Source: an uncultured Prevotellaceae bacterium
GTDB lineage: Bacteria; Bacteroidota; Bacteroidia; Bacteroidales; Bacteroidaceae
DNA length: 64,000 bases
Assembly: GCA_946407895.1 (NCBI GenBank)
Contig: CAMJQA010000004.1
Location: 1-64,000, forward strand
Direction of reading: 5' to 3'
Positions 61,401-64,000 of this stretch are shown here, piece by piece. Numbering within the stretch: position 1 is the stretch's first letter; every line of letters starts with the position of its first letter. Both the position numbers and the translations under genes were made by a program. The notes under the pieces are model-generated. The model was given only the letters and a program-made list of their open reading frames with translations. It searched no databases and was not told where the DNA came from.

Positions 61401-61943
61401 CTTCATGCTTCTGCTCTTGCCTCCGGGTTCGGTCAGCTGGCATGTTATCTCATAGCCGTTGAACGATTTCGATTCGTCGTAGGCCACAAAACCCTCGATA
61501 AGAATCTCGTCGGGCTCCACAATCATGCCGTGCCAAGTATAGGAGATGGTGGCGTGACTGCCCTCAGTAACGGTACTCGACCATTCGCTGATATTCAGCG
61601 TCTTTTCGCGGTCGGCAGTATTCAGGGGCTTGTCGTTGCAGCGCACTTCCAGCCAGGCCGGCTCGCCCTGACTTACGATGCCGTCGGTGAGCAACTGAGC
61701 CGTCAGGTTGTTGTCGTAAGAGGCATTTGCCGAATACTGATAGACGGCGCGGTGAAGTGCCAGGTTGCGCAACTCGTTATCCTTAACTATCTTCGGCCCG
61801 AAGTATTCACTGGGGCGTCCGGGATAGATGCCGATTCCGCGGTTCTGCTGGGCCATAGCCAGCGTTGCGGTCATCGTCAGGCAACACATCAGGGCTGTCC
61901 TACAATATCCGTTCCGGAGTATTGAAAAAATGAGACGTGTCAT
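58395..61943 (-). CDS. Glycoside hydrolase family 2 with discoidin-like module
   Basis: 1182 residues from MTRLIFS at 61943 (upstream codons in frame start only at a TTG). Signal peptide ending near LAMAQ. A region at about 60-350 with discoidin/F5-8C-like sequence (WVDLGAMADIQEVRIHP, SISSDGSTWTKLG), then the GH2 sugar-binding, Ig-like and TIM-barrel domains. Candidate acid/base Glu is in YCGRNEGYPP (about 800) and nucleophile Glu in HSERGMPNIP (about 857). The subgroup looks nearest to beta-mannosidase or exo-beta-glucosaminidase enzymes. The last residues RSSESH come from a dispersed repeat. Confidence 0.85.
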   Translation of the reverse strand: MTRLIFSILRNGYCRTALMCCLTMTATLAMAQQNRGIGIYPGRPSEYFGPKIVKDNELRNLALHRAVYQYSANASYDNNLTAQLLTDGIVSQGEPAWLEVRCNDKPLNTADREKTLNISEWSSTVTEGSHATISYTWHGMIVEPDEILIEGFVAYDESKSFNGYEITCQLTEPGGKSRSMKMQGHSLPGEPYKRKVSSDPNKQTGGADVSACALKQSFRMKGGVRLGSLLFTFDQQNALYWSVKEVTLMHKGKRIAVLPADHFRSVWMTRRQCAAWVDLGAMADIQEVRIHPALPQGSIDVSISSDGSTWTKLGRLDLRSKKSPTLAVGAKARYVQLDAEAEKDTPLFISELEVIGRGGVTAQPQPEQGWHDGKYYLNGGPWTLKPLGEDEAPSITATVPATILSSYHNAGALPDPNTGDNLNFISESFFHRDFLYTRTFHVPSEMKGKQVLLNFDGINWKAEVKLNGHAIGRIDGAFIRGQFDISEYLNKGENQLEVLIRQTAHPGSRKTKTRESTSFNGGVLGADNPTFHATIGWDWITTIPGRDIGIWNDVYLSATNALTISDPLVSTTLKDGKATMTPRVFLRNHSRETVAGILAGHIGDIRFEKNVILAPESEEEISFSPNSFKQLANQEMKLWWPAGYGEPNLYEAGYTFYPSDGDKKGIVEYNYKAGIREVTYADEMQKLQLYVNGKRLVPLGGNWGFPENHLNYRGREYDIAVRYHQQMNCNMIRNWVGQTGDEEFFEACDRYGVMVWQDFWLANPVDGPNPDDEPMFMANARDFVRRIRQHASIALYCGRNEGYPPETLNKQLDEMTEQLVPGSLYIPSSADDGVSGHGPYQARPYKEYFEKQTGKLHSERGMPNIPNAGSLRRMLDGRHYWPQDDQWGRHDFTQQGAQGGASFNRMLEERFGPLRVPEQMDTLAAYSRLAQWINYDGYRAMYEASQTERQGLLIWMSHSCWPSMVWQTYDYYFDPTAAYFGVKKACEPLHVQYNALTGMVQLVNMSVPTCEVGITATVFDLQGRPLWQRTARVESLTDTTIDCFFAESPAAYRGTYFLSLTLQTDALPQLPSKNVYTLSTDGSHQDLWQLPEVDVEIRPAGADRPGEYVISNPSGTTPALMLHLNLYDADRNEQILPVEYSENYFHLMPGEEITVSIRWCEEDGTSPLLRLDGFNVRSSESH

Positions 61944-61993
61944 TGGGGAAAGGCACAAAGGTGCACGGTTTGATAAGTCTTAGCGTAAAGGTA

Positions 61994-62032
61994 AAAAGAA
62001 TCCCCCTCCACCGAAAGGGAAAGAGGGGGATT
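61994..62032 (-). terminator. Terminator of the V-ATPase genes
   Basis: AATCCCCCTC pairs with GAGGGGGATT around a 14-nt loop on -, followed by CTTTTT, 15 bp after the subunit K stop. Confidence 0.85.
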
Positions 62033-62046
62033 GTAAGGGGAACTGA

Positions 62047-62514
<468 letters not shown>

Positions 62515-62576
62515 TTAAATTTATTGTTTCTGTTATATATATATAAATAAATGTGTAATTATGCAGGCCCCGGCCG

Positions 62577-64000
62577 CTATTTCTTGAACGGTACGTAGGC
62601 CTTGCCGCCTCCGCTGAAGTCGGCATTCTTGAAGAACTCCACGAACGTCAGTCGCATCGGGTGGACGAAGGCGCTGATCATGCTCAGGGCGAACGTCAGG
62701 CTGTGGCCGAAGAGCAGGATGATGGCGAAGAGTATCCAGCGGGGAGCAAAGGGCATATCCTTCGTAAGGTCCCAGGCGAGCGAGTTGAACACGAAGCCCA
62801 GGATGCCGCCCGTCAGGCCAAGGGCAAAGAGGCGGATGTAGCTGAGCAGGTCGCCCAGCAGGCCCGTTGCCATGCCGTAGGTGCCCCACAGACCGCCGCC
62901 GATGTTCATCAGGGGGCCCAGGATGGGGTTCTTGTAGGCCGAGGGGTTGTTGTAGAGGAAGATGCCCAGCGCGCCGATACCGATAAGGCCATAGAGCGCG
63001 TACCGGACGGGCGAACCCTCGGGCACGGCCAGCAGGGCAATGCCGCTAAGCAGCACGACTACCCAGGAGAAGGTGCCGATGGCATAGCCGAAGCCATAGT
63101 TCTTCCATGCCTTGCACCCCTTGAGCACCATGCCCAGCAGCACCTGGATGAAGCCGATGATAACGGAAAGCACCATCATCGGGCTGTAGCCGAAGATGGG
63201 GCCGCAACCGCTGTCGCTGAGGAAGTATTTCTTCACGGGAGCCAGGAAGGCCCAGTCCTGCTCCGTCAGGTTGATGCCGAAGACGGTGCCTGTGGCAACA
63301 CCGCAGATGATGGTCATCAGGCCCAGCCAGCAGGCCAGCTTGCCATAGTCCCTTACGCCCTTGCTGCCGCGCAGCGTCAGGTAGATGCCTGCCAGCAGAA
63401 TCAGCAGGCCGTAGCCGCCGTCGCCCATGCAGAGCCCGAAGAAGAGCATGAAGAAGGGGGCAAAGAAATTGCTGGGGTCGATATCGTGATAGTTGGGCAG
63501 GGAGTACATCTTCAGGATGGGCTCGAAGAGGCGGCTGAAGCTGTTGTTGCGGAGCTGGACGGGCACTTCGTCCTCGAAGGCGGGGTCCTCCAGTTCGTAG
63601 AAGATGTGCTTGTCGTCGAGCCAGCGGGAGAGCGATTCGGCCTTCTCGGCCAGCGTCCAGCCTACCATCAGGCGTACGGCTCCGTCGGCCAGGCTCTCGT
63701 CGGAGAGCTGCACCTCGCGCAGCTGGATGTCGGAAAGAGCCTTCTGCAGGCCTTCCTTCAGCCTGGGCAGGCACAGCCTGTTCATGTCGCACAGTTCAAT
63801 GTGGCACTGCTCCAGCCTCTGCCGGGCATCTCTGAGCTGATTGTTGTATTCGTTCAGTGACTCTGCGGGCAGTTCCATCAGCTCGGCCTTTATGTCGGGC
63901 CGCTCTGCACTGAAGGCCAGGAAGTAGGTGCGCTTCTGCAATTCGTTGACGGGCAGGGCATAGTAGGTGCTGTCCCACTCCCTTTGAACCATCTTGGTGG
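62577..64000 (-). CDS. ntpI: V-type ATP synthase subunit I (5' end outside window)
   Basis: At least 474 codons; family members are 600 residues or longer and start with a different N-terminal segment, so the ATG at 63992 is internal and the gene runs off the window. The visible part has the end of the cytoplasmic stator arm (with a coiled coil around NEYNNQLRDARQRLEQCH) and the membrane part with about seven helices starting at FFAPFFMLFFGLCMGDGGYGLL. It is the stator that conducts ions against the K ring. 77 bp of AT-rich DNA separate it from ntpK. Confidence 0.93.
   Translation of the reverse strand, partial: TKMVQREWDSTYYALPVNELQKRTYFLAFSAERPDIKAELMELPAESLNEYNNQLRDARQRLEQCHIELCDMNRLCLPRLKEGLQKALSDIQLREVQLSDESLADGAVRLMVGWTLAEKAESLSRWLDDKHIFYELEDPAFEDEVPVQLRNNSFSRLFEPILKMYSLPNYHDIDPSNFFAPFFMLFFGLCMGDGGYGLLILLAGIYLTLRGSKGVRDYGKLACWLGLMTIICGVATGTVFGINLTEQDWAFLAPVKKYFLSDSGCGPIFGYSPMMVLSVIIGFIQVLLGMVLKGCKAWKNYGFGYAIGTFSWVVVLLSGIALLAVPEGSPVRYALYGLIGIGALGIFLYNNPSAYKNPILGPLMNIGGGLWGTYGMATGLLGDLLSYIRLFALGLTGGILGFVFNSLAWDLTKDMPFAPRWILFAIILLFGHSLTFALSMISAFVHPMRLTFVEFFKNADFSGGGKAYVPFKK

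Overview
The window looks like chromosome of a gut- or rumen-type member of the Bacteroidota, order Bacteroidales, most probably a Prevotella-like species (inference). The evidence is the promoter grammar (TAnnTTTG at -7, in several cases with TTG or TTTG 19-21 bp upstream), lipoproteins with acidic residues after the lipid Cys (CKDYDDD), a PorE-like T9SS lipoprotein, the conserved purB-rluB-asnS and acpP-fabF-rnc orders, ATP-type PEP carboxykinase and a V-type ATPase. I see no rRNA, tRNA, CRISPR array, prophage or insertion sequence.

Layout. 1-20152 is framed by an inverted duplication. A long alanine-rich coiled-coil surface lipoprotein gene and a small lipoprotein gene lie on + at the left edge. 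A diverged mirror copy lies on - at 14868-20152. Housekeeping genes sit between them: asnS, rluB and purB, a PorE-like protein, hicAB and topB. From 20.6 to 31.8 kb, all on -, comes a set for aryl and 2-oxo acid metabolism: two PaaK-type ligases with an ACT protein, an aminotransferase with a porin and a Na+/solute symporter, and an omega-amidase with iorA and iorB. dsbD follows. From 34.7 to 41.6 kb on + is acpP-fabF-rnc-GH3 protein-Ig-like lipoprotein-DUF3108, then an orphan BlaI-type repressor, upp (-) and pckA (+).

From 56.0 down to 45.3 kb on - is an efflux and regulation block: HlyD-type adaptor, ABC ATPase, two FtsX-type permeases, TolC-type outer membrane protein, a sigma54-dependent response regulator with GAFTGA, a histidine kinase and a secreted DUF4832 protein. 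A sigma54-type -24/-12 promoter and two tandem palindromes lie just upstream of the first gene, which suggests that the regulator encoded in the block controls it. From 56.3 to 61.9 kb are two secreted carbohydrate-active proteins (GH71/99-like and GH2), and the right edge holds V-ATPase subunits K and I.

The non-coding DNA is unusually rich. It contains five intergenic tandem arrays with periods of 11, 20-21, 22, 22 and 41-42 bp, and five copies of a dispersed element with fixed flanks and a hairpin whose arms change in a compensatory way. One such element is next to a promoter cassette shared by topB and the response regulator, and one supplies the stop codon of the GH2 gene. There is also a candidate standalone small RNA near 31.93-32.03 kb. 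The most unusual item is the pair of inverted coiled-coil/lipoprotein modules with near-identical stalk DNA and diverged heads, which could exchange heads by inversion or gene conversion.
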